This document shows positions 54,605 through 63,781 of a stretch of DNA of 64,000 nt, piece after piece. How positions within the stretch are numbered: position 1 is the first letter of the stretch; every line of letters starts with the position of its first letter. The translations under genes and the position numbers were made by a program. The DNA lies in NCBI GenBank assembly GCA_947174705.1, contig CAMWKB010000002.1, positions 1-64,000 of the forward strand, in the 5' to 3' direction. The notes beneath the pieces are model-generated. The model was not told where the DNA came from and made no database searches. It was given only the letters and a program-made list of their open reading frames with translations. This DNA comes from an uncultured Lachnospiraceae bacterium (lineage in GTDB: Bacteria > Bacillota > Clostridia > Lachnospirales > Lachnospiraceae).

Positions 54605-55813
54605 TTAGCTTATATAATTCCAAGGACTCACATAGCTTCCGTTAAGACGCACGCCGAAATGCAAATGATTACCGGTTGAACGTCCGGTACTTCCTACAGC
54701 TGCAATTTTCTGACCTTTAGTAACTGTCTGGCCACTGGATACATACAGCGCGGAGGCATGCATGTATATTGTATACAATCCATCTCCATGGTCTATCATA
54801 ATGTAATTACCCATAGATGAACTGTACGCAGCGGCTACTACATCCCCATCATACGCCGCCAGAATCGAAGAACCATACGGCGCTGACAGATCAACACCGT
54901 TGTGGAATTTCTCGATTCCAAGTGTCGGGTGCATACGATTTCCATATTGGTCTGAAATCCTCGTATATGATGGACAGGGCCATGCAAACATGCCGCCGTC
55001 ATAAGTTCTTGCCGCAACATTTTCCGCAGCAAGTCTCGCCTTTTCTTCCGCAACTGCCTTTTCCAATGCGGCTATTTCGGCATTCTGGGAAGCAATCTCG
55101 TCTTCATACTCCTTAATTGCAGCTTCTTTGGTGGAAATATCCGAAGACAAGGAGAGAAGCTGCGCTTCCTTCTCTACAATTAAAGTATTTATATTTTTTT
55201 CTTCTTCCTTGACATTAACCCTTGCTTCCTCAAGCACTTCTTTCTGTGCCTCAAGTTCTTCTTTACATACTGCAATAAGCTCAGCAGTCTTTACATATTC
55301 ATCTAACTGGTTGGCGTCGTAAGCAACTAACGCTTCGATGTAGTCTGCCTTATTCATCATGTCGGTAATGTTTTCAGCCGAGAAGAACAGATTCATATAA
55401 AGCATGTTACCCTGTTCGTACATGAACTGGATACGTTTCTTCATAGCAGCATACTGTTCTTCCTGCTGCAAAATGGCATCATTTAATTCTTCGGTCGTCA
55501 CTTCGATTTCCACGGTCTTTTTATCAATTAATTCATTATATTCAGCAATTCTCTCCTGAATGTTATCCAGTTCCGTATCCAACTGTGTAACATATGTAGT
55601 AAGGTCATTTTTGGACTTCTCAAGCCCTTTCTTTATTGCTTCTATGTCGCTTAATCCGTTCTTAAGCTTCTCAACCTCTTTCCTTGCCTCAGCTATTTCC
55701 GCCTCTTTTTCCTTAATGCTGTCGTAATCGTCCGCAGCAGCGATATTAGAAGGAAAAACAAACGCAACAGCGATACATATTAATATTAATAATGCCCTCT
55801 TTAAATATTTCAT
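54605..55813 (-). CDS. M23 peptidase with coiled coil (EnvC/PcsB-like)
   Basis: 402 residues. Signal peptide (1-27), long coiled coil (about 30-265) with the segment MKKRIQFMYEQGNMLYMNLFF, and a C-terminal LytM/M23 domain (about 285-402). Zinc motifs: HNGVDLSAPYG (HxxxD) and HLHFGV (HxH). It would cut peptide cross-links at division. Directly after ftsX (37 bases), it is the likely hydrolase or activator gated by FtsEX. Confidence 0.93.
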   Translation of the reverse strand: MKYLKRALLILICIAVAFVFPSNIAAADDYDSIKEKEAEIAEARKEVEKLKNGLSDIEAIKKGLEKSKNDLTTYVTQLDTELDNIQERIAEYNELIDKKTVEIEVTTEELNDAILQQEEQYAAMKKRIQFMYEQGNMLYMNLFFSAENITDMMNKADYIEALVAYDANQLDEYVKTAELIAVCKEELEAQKEVLEEARVNVKEEEKNINTLIVEKEAQLLSLSSDISTKEAAIKEYEDEIASQNAEIAALEKAVAEEKARLAAENVAARTYDGGMFAWPCPSYTRISDQYGNRMHPTLGIEKFHNGVDLSAPYGSSILAAYDGDVVAAAYSSSMGNYIMIDHGDGLYTIYMHASALYVSSGQTVTKGQKIAAVGSTGRSTGNHLHFGVRLNGSYVSPWNYIS

Positions 55814-55850
55814 CTAAGCTCACTGCCTTTCGCCAGCCATTTACAAAATG

Positions 55851-56747
55851 CTACACTCTAAGATGTTTTCTTACTGTAACAATACTGCCAAGGAAACCTA
55901 TTCCCACTCCGATTCCAAGTGAAACCGGGGTAAGTACATTGAAAACCTCCTGTACAGTCAGAAAACTCAAAAAATTTATAAGCGCGGGAAATCTCTCTAC
56001 TATGTAGTCCATTACCGTATTATACAAAAAATAGATTATTCCAAGCGGAATACCTGCGCCAATCAGTCCTATGATCATACCCTCAATTACAAACGGCGAT
56101 CTGACAAAGAAATCTGTTGCACCTATATATTTCATAATATTAATTTCTTCTTTTCTTACAGAAATACCAATAGTAACAGTATTGCTTATAAGGAAAATCG
56201 AAACCGCAAGCAAAATAGCAATAATTCCAATCGAAACATAAGCTATTAAAGCATTTATACCGGTCAAGGTAGTGGCGGCTATTTCGGAATAATTTACCTC
56301 CCTGACTCCGGATATGGACTTAAGATATGTTACGAGAGCCGACTGCATGGAAACATCGTTTAAATTAATCTGGTAGTTTGCGGACTGAGGAATGGGATTT
56401 TCCGTAAAACCGTCTGCATATTCACGAAGATAATCCGTCTTAAAGCTCTCCCATGCTTCATCTGCCGAAACAAAGTGGATACTTGCCACCTCCGGTCTCT
56501 TAGCTATCAATTGACCGATTTCTTCTATTCTGGAATCCTCAAGCCCTTCATCAAAGAAAACGCTTACCCCAAGCACCTGCTCGGCATTTCTTACAATATG
56601 TTGAAAATTGGTAATAACCGCATAGAACAATCCAAACAAAAATAAACATGAACTTATAGTTGCAATGGAAGCAAGCGTAAACGATTTATTTCTAAAAAGA
56701 TTACGAAAGCCCTGACGGATTGTATAGAATAACGTGCTAATCCTCAT
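55851..56747 (-). CDS. ftsX: Cell-division permease-like protein FtsX
   Basis: 298 residues. Four membrane helices (about 22-45, 165-190, 220-240, 262-285) and an extracellular loop (about 50-155) that in this family contacts the hydrolase. Motifs [18 protein letters not shown] and [19 protein letters not shown]. It overlaps ftsE by 11 bases. Confidence 0.95.
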   Translation of the reverse strand: MRISTLFYTIRQGFRNLFRNKSFTLASIATISSCLFLFGLFYAVITNFQHIVRNAEQVLGVSVFFDEGLEDSRIEEIGQLIAKRPEVASIHFVSADEAWESFKTDYLREYADGFTENPIPQSANYQINLNDVSMQSALVTYLKSISGVREVNYSEIAATTLTGINALIAYVSIGIIAILLAVSIFLISNTVTIGISVRKEEINIMKYIGATDFFVRSPFVIEGMIIGLIGAGIPLGIIYFLYNTVMDYIVERFPALINFLSFLTVQEVFNVLTPVSLGIGVGIGFLGSIVTVRKHLRV

Positions 56748-57477
56748 CTATATATCCTCCTTTTTCCTCATCGCTTACTATAACTCCTTTTTTAAGCGTA
56801 ACTACCCTCTTCTGCATAGCGTTTACGATTTCCCTGTTATGCGTAACGACAAGTACCGTAGTTCCGTTTTCGTTAATCTGTTCAAGGAGTTTCATAATTT
56901 CCCATGAATTCTTAGGGTCAAGATTACCCGTAGGCTCATCCGCCAGAAGGATAGTCGGATTATTAACTAACGCCCTTGCCAACGCCACTCTCTGCTGCTC
57001 ACCACCGGAAAGCTGCCTGGGTCTGGCCTTGTACTTACCGGCAAGTCCCACAATCGCAAGTATGCTTGGCACGTTCTTTCTGATTTCCTTATTTGACTTT
57101 TGTACAATCCTCTGCGCAAAGGCCACATTCTCATACACATTTCTATCCTTGAGCAGTCTGAAGTCCTGAAATACAATTCCTATATTTCGCCTGAATTTAG
57201 GAATCTTCCGGTGTTTTATTCTGGCAAGGTCATAACCCATCACATTGATATCACCGCTGGTTATTGTCAACTCTCTGAGCAAAAGCTTGATAAGGGTGGA
57301 TTTGCCGGAACCACTGTCGCCTACTATAAAAACAAATTCCCCTCTGTTAATATGAAGATCGACGTCCTTAAGCGCCGGTGCGCCCGTTGAATATGCCTTA
57401 CTGACATTGTTTAAGGAAATAATTTCTTTATTGTCTGACGCGGTCCTTTTAGTTCTCCTATTTGCAGACACATCCAT
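56737..57477 (-). CDS. ftsE: Cell-division ATPase FtsE
   Basis: 246 residues. ABC ATPase: Walker [16 protein letters not shown]-loop IVFQDFRLL, signature [15 protein letters not shown], Walker [13 protein letters not shown]. It powers FtsX-controlled peptidoglycan hydrolysis. It has an N-terminal extension of about 15 polar residues beyond E. coli FtsE. First gene of ftsE-ftsX-M23-S41. Confidence 0.96.
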   Translation of the reverse strand: MDVSANRRTKRTASDNKEIISLNNVSKAYSTGAPALKDVDLHINRGEFVFIVGDSGSGKSTLIKLLLRELTITSGDINVMGYDLARIKHRKIPKFRRNIGIVFQDFRLLKDRNVYENVAFAQRIVQKSNKEIRKNVPSILAIVGLAGKYKARPRQLSGGEQQRVALARALVNNPTILLADEPTGNLDPKNSWEIMKLLEQINENGTTVLVVTHNREIVNAMQKRVVTLKKGVIVSDEEKGGYIDED

Positions 57478-57530
57478 TTATAATTCCTACTCCTTTCGCA
57501 GTTATGTTGCTTAATTTTATATTTAAAAAA

Positions 57531-58619
57531 TTAATAATCAAAATGTTCCATATACTTCATATATTTAACTACCATAAGTGCAATTTTAAACGTAATTGCA
57601 TCTTCAAAAACCCTCAGATCCAAACCGGTGCTTTTTTCAAGTTTATCCAGACGATATACCAATGTATTCCTATGTATAAAAAGCTGTCTGGAAGTCTCTG
57701 ACACGTTCAGGCTGTTTTCAAAGAACTTATTAATGGTCACTAAAGTCTCTTCGTCAAATTCATCCGGATTCTTGCCATCAAAAATTTCTTTAATAAACAT
57801 CTTACAAAGTGGAATTGGCAGCTGGTATATCAGTCTTCCGATACCAAGTTCACTGTAAGCGACTACATTCCTCTCCGCAAAGAATATCTTGCCGACGTCA
57901 AGCGCCATCTTCGCTTCTTTATAAGAACGGCTCACTTCTTTAATTTCACTTACAACGGTGCCGTATGCGATCCTTACATTTTTCAAATGCTCTTTTTCCA
58001 AATAGGTTGTCATTCCTACTGCGGCTTTCTCAATTTCTTTTCTTCCGTCTGCATCTGACAAACTTTTAACAATGATTACATTTTTCTCATCTACTGCCGT
58101 AACAAAATCGTGGCTGTTGCTGCCGACATAAGACCTCATAAGCTCTAAAACATTGCTGTCCTTGGCGTTATCCGTCTCGATTATCATTGCTATACGCTTA
58201 TCGTCCGTCTGGATATGCAGCTTCTTGGCGCGGCTGTATATATCTACCAACAGAAGATTATCCAGCAAAAGATTTTTAATAAAATTGTCCTTGTCGAACC
58301 TTTCTTTATATGCGACCAAAAGATTCTGAATCTGGAAAACGGACATTTTTCCAACCATATAAATGTCCTCTCCGATTCCCTGCGCTATCAATATATACTC
58401 AAGCTGCTGCTCATCAAAAATTTTAAAATACTGATATCCCTGTATTTCCTGCGCATCCGCCGGCGACTTGGCGAAATCCGCCGCGGGCTTCTCGCATTTC
58501 TCCATTTCATCTGAAGTCATAGCAACCGGCTTTCCGTCGATATCCATAACACAAAGTTCCACACGCGCAATTGCTTTTAATCCATCAATCGTGTTCTGTA
58601 AAATCTGATTTGAAATCAT
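57531..58619 (-). CDS. CdaR/PucR-type helix-turn-helix regulator
   Basis: 362 residues. The C-terminal PucR-like HTH is clear: FFENSLNVSETSRQLFIHRNTLVYRLDKLEKSTGLDLR with FEDAITFKIAL (about 300-350). The middle (about 150-270) is GGDEF-like in layout without catalytic residues; the N-terminal 120 residues resemble a sugar-diacid recognition or PAS-like sensor (VMDIDGKPV). Ligand unknown. Its leader carries copy 2 of the 41-base repeat, including its ribosome site. Confidence 0.82.
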   Translation of the reverse strand: MISNQILQNTIDGLKAIARVELCVMDIDGKPVAMTSDEMEKCEKPAADFAKSPADAQEIQGYQYFKIFDEQQLEYILIAQGIGEDIYMVGKMSVFQIQNLLVAYKERFDKDNFIKNLLLDNLLLVDIYSRAKKLHIQTDDKRIAMIIETDNAKDSNVLELMRSYVGSNSHDFVTAVDEKNVIIVKSLSDADGRKEIEKAAVGMTTYLEKEHLKNVRIAYGTVVSEIKEVSRSYKEAKMALDVGKIFFAERNVVAYSELGIGRLIYQLPIPLCKMFIKEIFDGKNPDEFDEETLVTINKFFENSLNVSETSRQLFIHRNTLVYRLDKLEKSTGLDLRVFEDAITFKIALMVVKYMKYMEHFDY

Positions 58620-58905
58620 CCTAATCCCCCATTCTTACTCAACCTGCGAGTTTGGGCGCAAGCACAAAGTTCAATACTTTCCCCATAAATGTATATTGCT
58701 TACTGTTATAACATTTGTACAAGATTTATAACGGCTCTATTCTGCAAAATATCACATTCGTCTTTTATTTTAATATATTTTAACAATAAAATCTACCTTA
58801 AATCATTATTTTTTTGTGTATTTTTAATTATTTTGACAATATTTAGCAAAAAATACCTTTATACAATTTACATAAACAACGGACAGCACGCACTGCGAAC
58901 TGTCC
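58620..58905. other. 286-base spacer upstream of the PucR-type gene
   Basis: AT-rich. Contains repeat copy 2 (58628-58668) and, at the far end, GGACAG/CTGTCC (58881-58905), which abuts the TagA-like stop codon and could be its terminator although the T run is on the plus side. No gene seen. Confidence 0.5.
58628..58668 (-). repeat. Dispersed 41-base leader repeat, copy 2
   Basis: Matches 14796-14836 at 39 of 41 positions; the two changes are single G-to-A transitions. As in copy 1 it lies immediately before the start codon of a transcription regulator. The outer hairpin arm seen in copy 1 is not conserved here. Confidence 0.75.
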
Positions 58906-59571
58906 TTATTTTTTATACTTATTAACTTTTCTGCTGAATAATACATTCAAAATTCGTTTACCTACTTTTTCAACAGCCATTTCTTTCTTATTAACGCAGC
59001 TAAAATCCTCGGGCATGCCAAGCCAGATTCCGGCATTCAAGTACCGCCTGCCGTTCTCAAGCCAGCTTCGCTGCATAGAAAACGGCATTCTTACTATTAT
59101 TACTATAGGCGCTATCATATTTATTTCATTTATAATATTCTCCTGACTTCCTACAATATCATTAATAGCCATCGTTCCCACTACCGTAATACCGTTTTGC
59201 ATTTCAATAAGCTCTGATTTTAAGGCCTGTGCATGTGCTTCCGTATCCGAAATCACAAGAATAGCCGTATGATTCTTTGCCATTTTCCTAAGGAAATTAT
59301 TCAGAAATTCTTTCTCCTCAACCTCGTTATATCTTGCTTTTGCACTGATTTCCGCCGCTTCAAGTATCTTGGTATCACCCCATAAGGTTGCATCGGCGGC
59401 CTCTATCCACTCTTTTTCACCATCATTCTTAGCGGCTTCTAAAAGTGCGGCTGTTGTAAGATATAATATTACACGGGCTGCGCCTTTTTTAATGAAACGC
59501 TCCGCCAGCATAAGGGATTCCCTTGCGTAACGGTCCTGCAGTTTCATTCCTAACAAATTAATATTTTTCAT
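58906..59571 (-). CDS. Divergent WecG/TagA/CpsF-like protein
   Basis: 221 residues. The layout follows TagA glycosyltransferases: an N-terminal NLLGMKL opening, ADATLWGDTKIL where TagA has ADxxxPDGxGI (Asp kept), an ILVISD region in place of the LLG core, VVGT, and IAPIVIIVRMPFSMQRSWLE where TagA has MGxPKQExW. A basic tail (SRKVNKYKK) resembles the TagA membrane-tethering end. Several conserved positions are changed, so activity on N-acetylmannosamine is doubtful. Monocistronic; no teichoic-acid genes nearby. Confidence 0.6.
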   Translation of the reverse strand: MKNINLLGMKLQDRYARESLMLAERFIKKGAARVILYLTTAALLEAAKNDGEKEWIEAADATLWGDTKILEAAEISAKARYNEVEEKEFLNNFLRKMAKNHTAILVISDTEAHAQALKSELIEMQNGITVVGTMAINDIVGSQENIINEINMIAPIVIIVRMPFSMQRSWLENGRRYLNAGIWLGMPEDFSCVNKKEMAVEKVGKRILNVLFSRKVNKYKK

Positions 59572-59627
59572 AATTCATTTCTCGTAATTATTATAATATA
59601 TTTTAATAATAACTAATTATTAACTGC

Positions 59628-59656
59628 TTGTAAATAAACCTCCAATATGCTATCAT
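59628..59656 (+). promoter_or_regulatory. Candidate promoter of yjfB
   Basis: TTGTAA (59628-59633), 17 bases, TATCAT (59651-59656). The motility link suggested a sigma-28 site, but the -10 region here does not resemble GCCGATAA. Confidence 0.5.
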
Positions 59657-59704
59657 AAAGATAACAATATACTTAATAAATAGGTCGAAAGGGTGGTGTT
59701 AAAT

Positions 59705-59896
59705 ATGGATATTGCGAAATTATCTATGTCTATGTCATCAATTAATACGAGTTCCGCTTATGGCGTAGCAATGCTCAGTAAATCTCTGGATACAGCTTCA
59801 GCCACCGGAAATCAGATTGTTGAGATGATAGATTCTTCTGCAATGGAGCGTTCCGTCAATCCAGCAGTCGGTTCTAATTTTGATATGTACGTTTAA
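59705..59896 (+). CDS. yjfB: YjfB-family putative motility protein
   Basis: 63 residues. Begins MDIAKLSMSMSSINTSSAYG and continues with VAMLSKSLDTASATGNQIVEMI, the YjfB family layout. Members are small and often lie with flagellar or chemotaxis genes; the function is unknown. I prefer the ATG eight bases after AAAGGGTGG over the upstream in-frame codon at 59693. It ends exactly where the convergent CPBP gene ends. Confidence 0.82.
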   Translation: MDIAKLSMSMSSINTSSAYGVAMLSKSLDTASATGNQIVEMIDSSAMERSVNPAVGSNFDMYV

Positions 59897-60862
59897 TCAT
59901 ATCATTCCGAGAATCACGTTAAAGCTCATATAAGCAAGACATAGTACAATTGCAACCAGAAGAGGCACGCTTACTAAGTATGTGCCTTTTCTTTTGCGCA
60001 AAATCCAGATATTTCTTAATACATTCTCCCTGCCCTCATTCTTGGCAATCCACACCAACACACATACCGCAAGCGATGTCGCTGCTACTGCTATGATCAG
60101 GTATGGTCCTATTACCGCAAGAAGCGCATCCGTTGTCAAAGTATTATTCACATTATTACCGGAATAAGTTTCCGGCATAAAATGATTTACAATATACATC
60201 GTACAGACCTGTTCAGAGTTAAAAAACATATGCGCAATTGCAGATGACCACAGACTCCCTGTTGCCTCTACCAGCAATGCAAACATTATTCCGATTGCAA
60301 TCGCATATGCCGCCTGATTAAAATTCATATGCATAAGCCCAAAAAGCAGGGACGACCAGAATATAGACCAGAACACCGCTCCTGAATTTTTATATCCTCT
60401 GTATATAACGCCGCGAAAGACAAATTCCTCGCAAAACGGCCCATAAATTCCCATCAATAATAACATAATAGGAAACGGCATTCTAAGCACATCCCCGCTT
60501 ATAGCGGTAACCGCGTTATCCACAAAAATCATGGAAATTGCATTAATTGCCGTCGTCATCGGCATTATAAGTATTGTAAAGAGAATTACCATAAAAAAAG
60601 ATGAGATTTTAATTTTATGAAAACCGAGCATGTCGTTTAAGCCCAGCTCTCCCCTTCCTTTTATTAACGACGCCAACACAAAAATCAGCGCAGGCATAAA
60701 CAGTATCATCTCGCTGAGAATTAAATTCTCCGCAATGCTAAGTGTAAATCCCACCTTTAAATATCCATTTAAAACAATGATCAACCCTACAATGCCAAAT
60801 TCAACAAGTATTATACTTAAAAAAAGCCAATTAACCTTTTTGCTATTCATCCTATGCCGCAT
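59897..60862 (-). CDS. CPBP-family intramembrane protease
   Basis: 321 residues with about eight membrane helices. The family motifs are present: CEEFVFRG (EExxxR) near residue 143 and FGLMHMNF with the metal His, then a later Asn/His helix. CPBP proteases include CAAX prenyl endopeptidase relatives and bacteriocin self-immunity proteins; no bacteriocin gene is seen here. The start is uncertain between two nearby ATGs. It lies 11 bases after cvfB. Confidence 0.88.
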   Translation of the reverse strand: MRHRMNSKKVNWLFLSIILVEFGIVGLIIVLNGYLKVGFTLSIAENLILSEMILFMPALIFVLASLIKGRGELGLNDMLGFHKIKISSFFMVILFTILIMPMTTAINAISMIFVDNAVTAISGDVLRMPFPIMLLLMGIYGPFCEEFVFRGVIYRGYKNSGAVFWSIFWSSLLFGLMHMNFNQAAYAIAIGIMFALLVEATGSLWSSAIAHMFFNSEQVCTMYIVNHFMPETYSGNNVNNTLTTDALLAVIGPYLIIAVAATSLAVCVLVWIAKNEGRENVLRNIWILRKRKGTYLVSVPLLVAIVLCLAYMSFNVILGMI

Positions 60863-60873
60863 GTTCCTTTCTT

Positions 60874-61707
60874 TTATATTCTGCGAATTGATTTCTCCCC
60901 GATAGAAATTTTTCTCTCCTTCAAAAGATGGCCTACTGCCCGCTTGAACTCATTCTTACTCATCTGGGTCTCTCTTTTTATCGTCTCCGGAGACGCCTTA
61001 TCGGAAAAAGGAAGTACGCCGTCATAACTATCTATTATCTGTAAAATTTTCTCGGCATCCTGCCCGATTTGTAAATAAGCCTTCTCACGAACACTCAGAC
61101 TCAGCTTACCGTCTTCCTTGACCTCTGTAACTCTTGCACTGATACGGTCTCCAACATTAATATTTCCATACAGCTCTTTTTTGGGTATAAGTCCGGAATA
61201 AATATCATCCACCGCTACAAACGCTCCAAAATTATCACTGATTTCGTATACATATCCGCTTACTTTGTCATCCTTATTATAAGCCGAATCCTGCCTTAAA
61301 TACGGATAAATCTTCATTGTGGCACACAGCCTGTCGCTTTTATCTATATAAAGCGCAACAAGACATTCTTCGCCCTCCCGCAGTTTCTTAGTCTGTTCCC
61401 TAAATGGCAGCAATAAATCTTTTTCCAATCCCCAGTCTAAAAACACGCCGATTCTTACATTCTGCGCCACCTTAAGCCTTGCCACCTCGCCCAAAGTAAG
61501 TTTAGGTCTGTTTGTTGTGGCAATCATGCGGTCCTTAGAATCGCGGTAAATAAACACCTCTATCTCATCGCCGATTCCTGCTCCCGAAGGCACCTGCTTA
61601 TTCGGCAATAATACCTTATCAGAAGGGTCTTCTTCGTCAGATAAGTAAACACCGAAATCTACTTTTTTTACAATTTTCAGTAACTGTATCTTACCTAATT
61701 CTATCAT
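60874..61707 (-). CDS. cvfB: S1-domain RNA-binding protein CvfB
   Basis: 277 residues. Three S1-like domains (about 1-60, 65-135, 145-215; for example GYVYEISDNFGAFVAVDDIYSGLIPKKE) and a C-terminal winged helix (about 220-277, KRETQMSKNEFKRAVGHLLKE). This matches CvfB/YitL, an RNA-binding regulator of virulence or growth in Firmicutes. It follows the thioesterase gene by 59 bases. Confidence 0.92.
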   Translation of the reverse strand: MIELGKIQLLKIVKKVDFGVYLSDEEDPSDKVLLPNKQVPSGAGIGDEIEVFIYRDSKDRMIATTNRPKLTLGEVARLKVAQNVRIGVFLDWGLEKDLLLPFREQTKKLREGEECLVALYIDKSDRLCATMKIYPYLRQDSAYNKDDKVSGYVYEISDNFGAFVAVDDIYSGLIPKKELYGNINVGDRISARVTEVKEDGKLSLSVREKAYLQIGQDAEKILQIIDSYDGVLPFSDKASPETIKRETQMSKNEFKRAVGHLLKERKISIGEKSIRRI

Positions 61708-61766
61708 TTTGTCTCCTATAATGTATACTATTTAAACTTACGGTTTTGGTGACAAACACATAACCT

Positions 61767-62483
61767 TTATGACACTCCTGTCAGTTCTATAATGCTGTAG
61801 GGTGTCCCATCCTCAGTGTTTAAAGATATCGTATAAATTGTTTTATCTTCGTTTACGACTGTTACAGGCATCATTATATCGCCAAGCACCGCCTGCTTCT
61901 TATACTCCGCCCGCAGCTGCCTGATATGGAAATCCTTAGGTATATATTCCATAGCGATTCTTACATACTGCCCATTGTTTACATGGCCGTTTGTGTCCAA
62001 GTGATGCGGTCTTACTTCAATCTTTTCCTGTGAGCTTCCGCCTGTAGGCACAGCAATTTTTCTGGGTGCGTAATCCATCTGCAGTTTATCGGACAAAACA
62101 TATCCTTCTACCATCTCTACAGGTGGTTTCGCCGGCGCCATCTTAACCATATCCATCAGAGTCCAAATCGAATTGGCATAAGCCAGACACTCTCCCGATT
62201 CTGTATCCATCCGAAAATTTCTATATCCGATAAAACCTTTAAAGTCGTAAGGTGCCGTACCGATTACGACATTCTCACATACATCAGGATACCTCTCTAT
62301 CACAATCTGCCATGAAGATAATACCCATGCCAGTTTTCTATCTTCTAAATATTTGATGCCAAGTCCAATATCTTCCGAATGAAATGTTGAACAGTCCTGA
62401 AAATAATCCAACAATGATTCGAGCGTCAGCTTACCGTCCGTCCCGGTTTCGCTGTAGCGTATTCTGCTTTGAAATGTATACAT
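61767..62483 (-). CDS. Acyl-ACP thioesterase
   Basis: 238 residues. Two hot-dog domains: the first with FQSRIRYSETGTDGKLTLES and YFQDCSTFHSEDIG, the second with VRPHHLDTNGHVNNGQYVRIAMEY, which holds the conserved Asp/Asn/His catalytic set of FatA-type enzymes. It hydrolyses acyl-ACP to free fatty acid. GTG at 62492 sits too close to GGAGG, so the ATG at 62483 is preferred. It follows the tRNA-Gln terminator. Confidence 0.9.
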   Translation of the reverse strand: MYTFQSRIRYSETGTDGKLTLESLLDYFQDCSTFHSEDIGLGIKYLEDRKLAWVLSSWQIVIERYPDVCENVVIGTAPYDFKGFIGYRNFRMDTESGECLAYANSIWTLMDMVKMAPAKPPVEMVEGYVLSDKLQMDYAPRKIAVPTGGSSQEKIEVRPHHLDTNGHVNNGQYVRIAMEYIPKDFHIRQLRAEYKKQAVLGDIMMPVTVVNEDKTIYTISLNTEDGTPYSIIELTGVS

Positions 62484-62503
62484 AATAACCACTTCCTCCG
62501 TAG

Positions 62504-62536
62504 CAAAAGACCCGGCGAAACACTTTTCACCGGGTC
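62504..62536 (-). terminator. Terminator after tRNA-Gln
   Basis: Minus strand GACCCGGTGAAA/TTTCGCCGGGTC with a 4-base loop followed by TTTTG. A downstream start of the thioesterase follows within 25 bases, so read-through may feed it. Confidence 0.85.
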
Positions 62537-62541
62537 GATAG

Positions 62542-62613
62542 CTGGGCTACAAGGATTCGAACCTTGAAATGACGGAGTCAGAGTCCGTTGCCTTACCGTT
62601 TGGCGATAGCCCA
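62542..62613 (-). tRNA. trnQ: tRNA-Gln (anticodon CUG)
   Basis: 72 bases. Acceptor TGGGCTA/TAGCCCA with U1-A72 and G73 as in bacterial tRNA-Gln; anticodon arm ACGGA-CTCTGAC-TCCGT gives anticodon CTG; T arm CAAGG-TTCGAAT-CCTTG. CCA is not encoded. It decodes CAG and stands alone with its own promoter and terminator. Confidence 0.96.
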
Positions 62614-62631
62614 TTAACATTACAACTTGAA

Positions 62632-62660
62632 ATTATACAGCATCTCAAAAATATTTGCAA
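62632..62660 (-). promoter_or_regulatory. Promoter of tRNA-Gln
   Basis: Minus strand TTGCAA (62655-62660), 17 bases, TATAAT (62632-62637), about 20 bases before the tRNA 5' end. Confidence 0.8.
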
Positions 62661-62850
62661 GCCCTAAATTTAAATTTTTATCTTTTATTTTTCTTGTTCT
62701 ATTTTTAACATTATTCCTGATAAAACGGCAACTTATGCATACCATACGGCAGGCTGCGCTGCGAATACTTGTTTAAAAGACTGTTTATGATAGACTAATA
62801 ACTAAAGGAACGCCCAAACCGGGAATCATAATGAACAGGAGACACTAAAC

Positions 62851-63291
62851 TTGAAAATAACGATAAATGTCGGTGAAGACATAAACGAAACTGAAATCAA
62901 TATCAGGTGCAGCCAGTTAACACCTGATATCGAAAACATTATAGCAACGCTGCGAATAATGAATCAACAGCTGCTTGTAACAAAAGATGATACAAATTAT
63001 TTGCTGGATGTGAATACAATCTCATACATCGAGGCTCTGGAGCGCAAAACATTTGTATACACACAGGACGCCATATATGAATCCAAATTAAAATTATACG
63101 AAATGGAAGAACGCCTGTGTAAAAGCGGTTTCTTTAGGATCAGCAAATCCTGTCTGGTTCACCTGAAGTTTATCAAGTCAATTAAAAAAGATATCGACAG
63201 AAAACTGCGTCTGACTTTGACAAACGGAGAACAAATTATGGTTTCCAGACAATATGCAGATGAAATCAAGAAAAGACTGGGGGTGCTTTAA
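62851..63291 (+). CDS. LytTR-family DNA-binding regulator
   Basis: 146 residues, TTG start nine bases after AGGAG. Residues about 45-146 form a LytTR domain (VNTISYIEALERKTFVYTQD, GFFRISKSCLVHLKFIKSI, LTNGEQIMVSRQYADEIKKRL). No receiver is present. LytTR-DUF3021 pairs often control the ABC transporter beside them. Two TGTTTA repeats 12 bases apart upstream (62770-62787) could be a binding site. Confidence 0.92.
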   Translation: MKITINVGEDINETEINIRCSQLTPDIENIIATLRIMNQQLLVTKDDTNYLLDVNTISYIEALERKTFVYTQDAIYESKLKLYEMEERLCKSGFFRISKSCLVHLKFIKSIKKDIDRKLRLTLTNGEQIMVSRQYADEIKKRLGVL

Positions 63292-63780
63292 ATGATAAAA
63301 AAGAATTCAATATTCGACTATCTTGCGCAGATTATGGTTGTATGGGGCGTATCCACATTATTCCTCTGCCTGTTTTGTAAGCTGTTCGGAAATATTGATC
63401 CTGAGATTTCTTTGATTTCTTCGGTTTTTGAACTGGGCAATACCGGTATTTCAATTTCGACATTAATGCAGTTCTTCTTTATGGCAATTATTATTACCAG
63501 CCTGCGCCAACTTTTTTTTACGGACATTCTGATTAAAGAACTAAGTATTATGTTCAGAAGCATTATGATGTTCACATGCATCATCCTGGCCGTAGGAATT
63601 TTTGCGGCAATATTTAAATGGTTTCCCGTCAATCAAGTTAAGCCCTGGGTGATGTTCTTTATATGCTTCTTTATCTGTGCCGGTGCCAGCGTGTATGTAT
63701 CCGCCCAAAAAGAAAAGAGTGACAACAAGAAAATACAGGATGCGCTGGAGAGATTAAAAAATGAAAGGAATGGTTATTAA
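63292..63780 (+). CDS. DUF3021 membrane protein
   Basis: 162 residues with four membrane helices (about 12-35, 45-70, 85-110, 115-140) and a coiled cytosolic tail. This is the usual partner of a LytTR regulator, probably holding it at the membrane. It starts on the base after the lytTR stop, so the two are translationally coupled. Confidence 0.9.
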   Translation: MIKKNSIFDYLAQIMVVWGVSTLFLCLFCKLFGNIDPEISLISSVFELGNTGISISTLMQFFFMAIIITSLRQLFFTDILIKELSIMFRSIMMFTCIILAVGIFAAIFKWFPVNQVKPWVMFFICFFICAGASVYVSAQKEKSDNKKIQDALERLKNERNGY

Positions 63781-63781
63781 A

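Noticed and set aside
59628-59660. Sigma-28 promoter for yjfB
   Set aside because: TAAA is present but the -10 region (GCTATCAT) matches GCCGATAA poorly, while a sigma-A pair with 17-base spacing fits.
59897-60862. Bacteriocin immunity role for the CPBP protease
   Set aside because: No precursor peptide, modification or export gene is nearby; neighbours are yjfB and cvfB.
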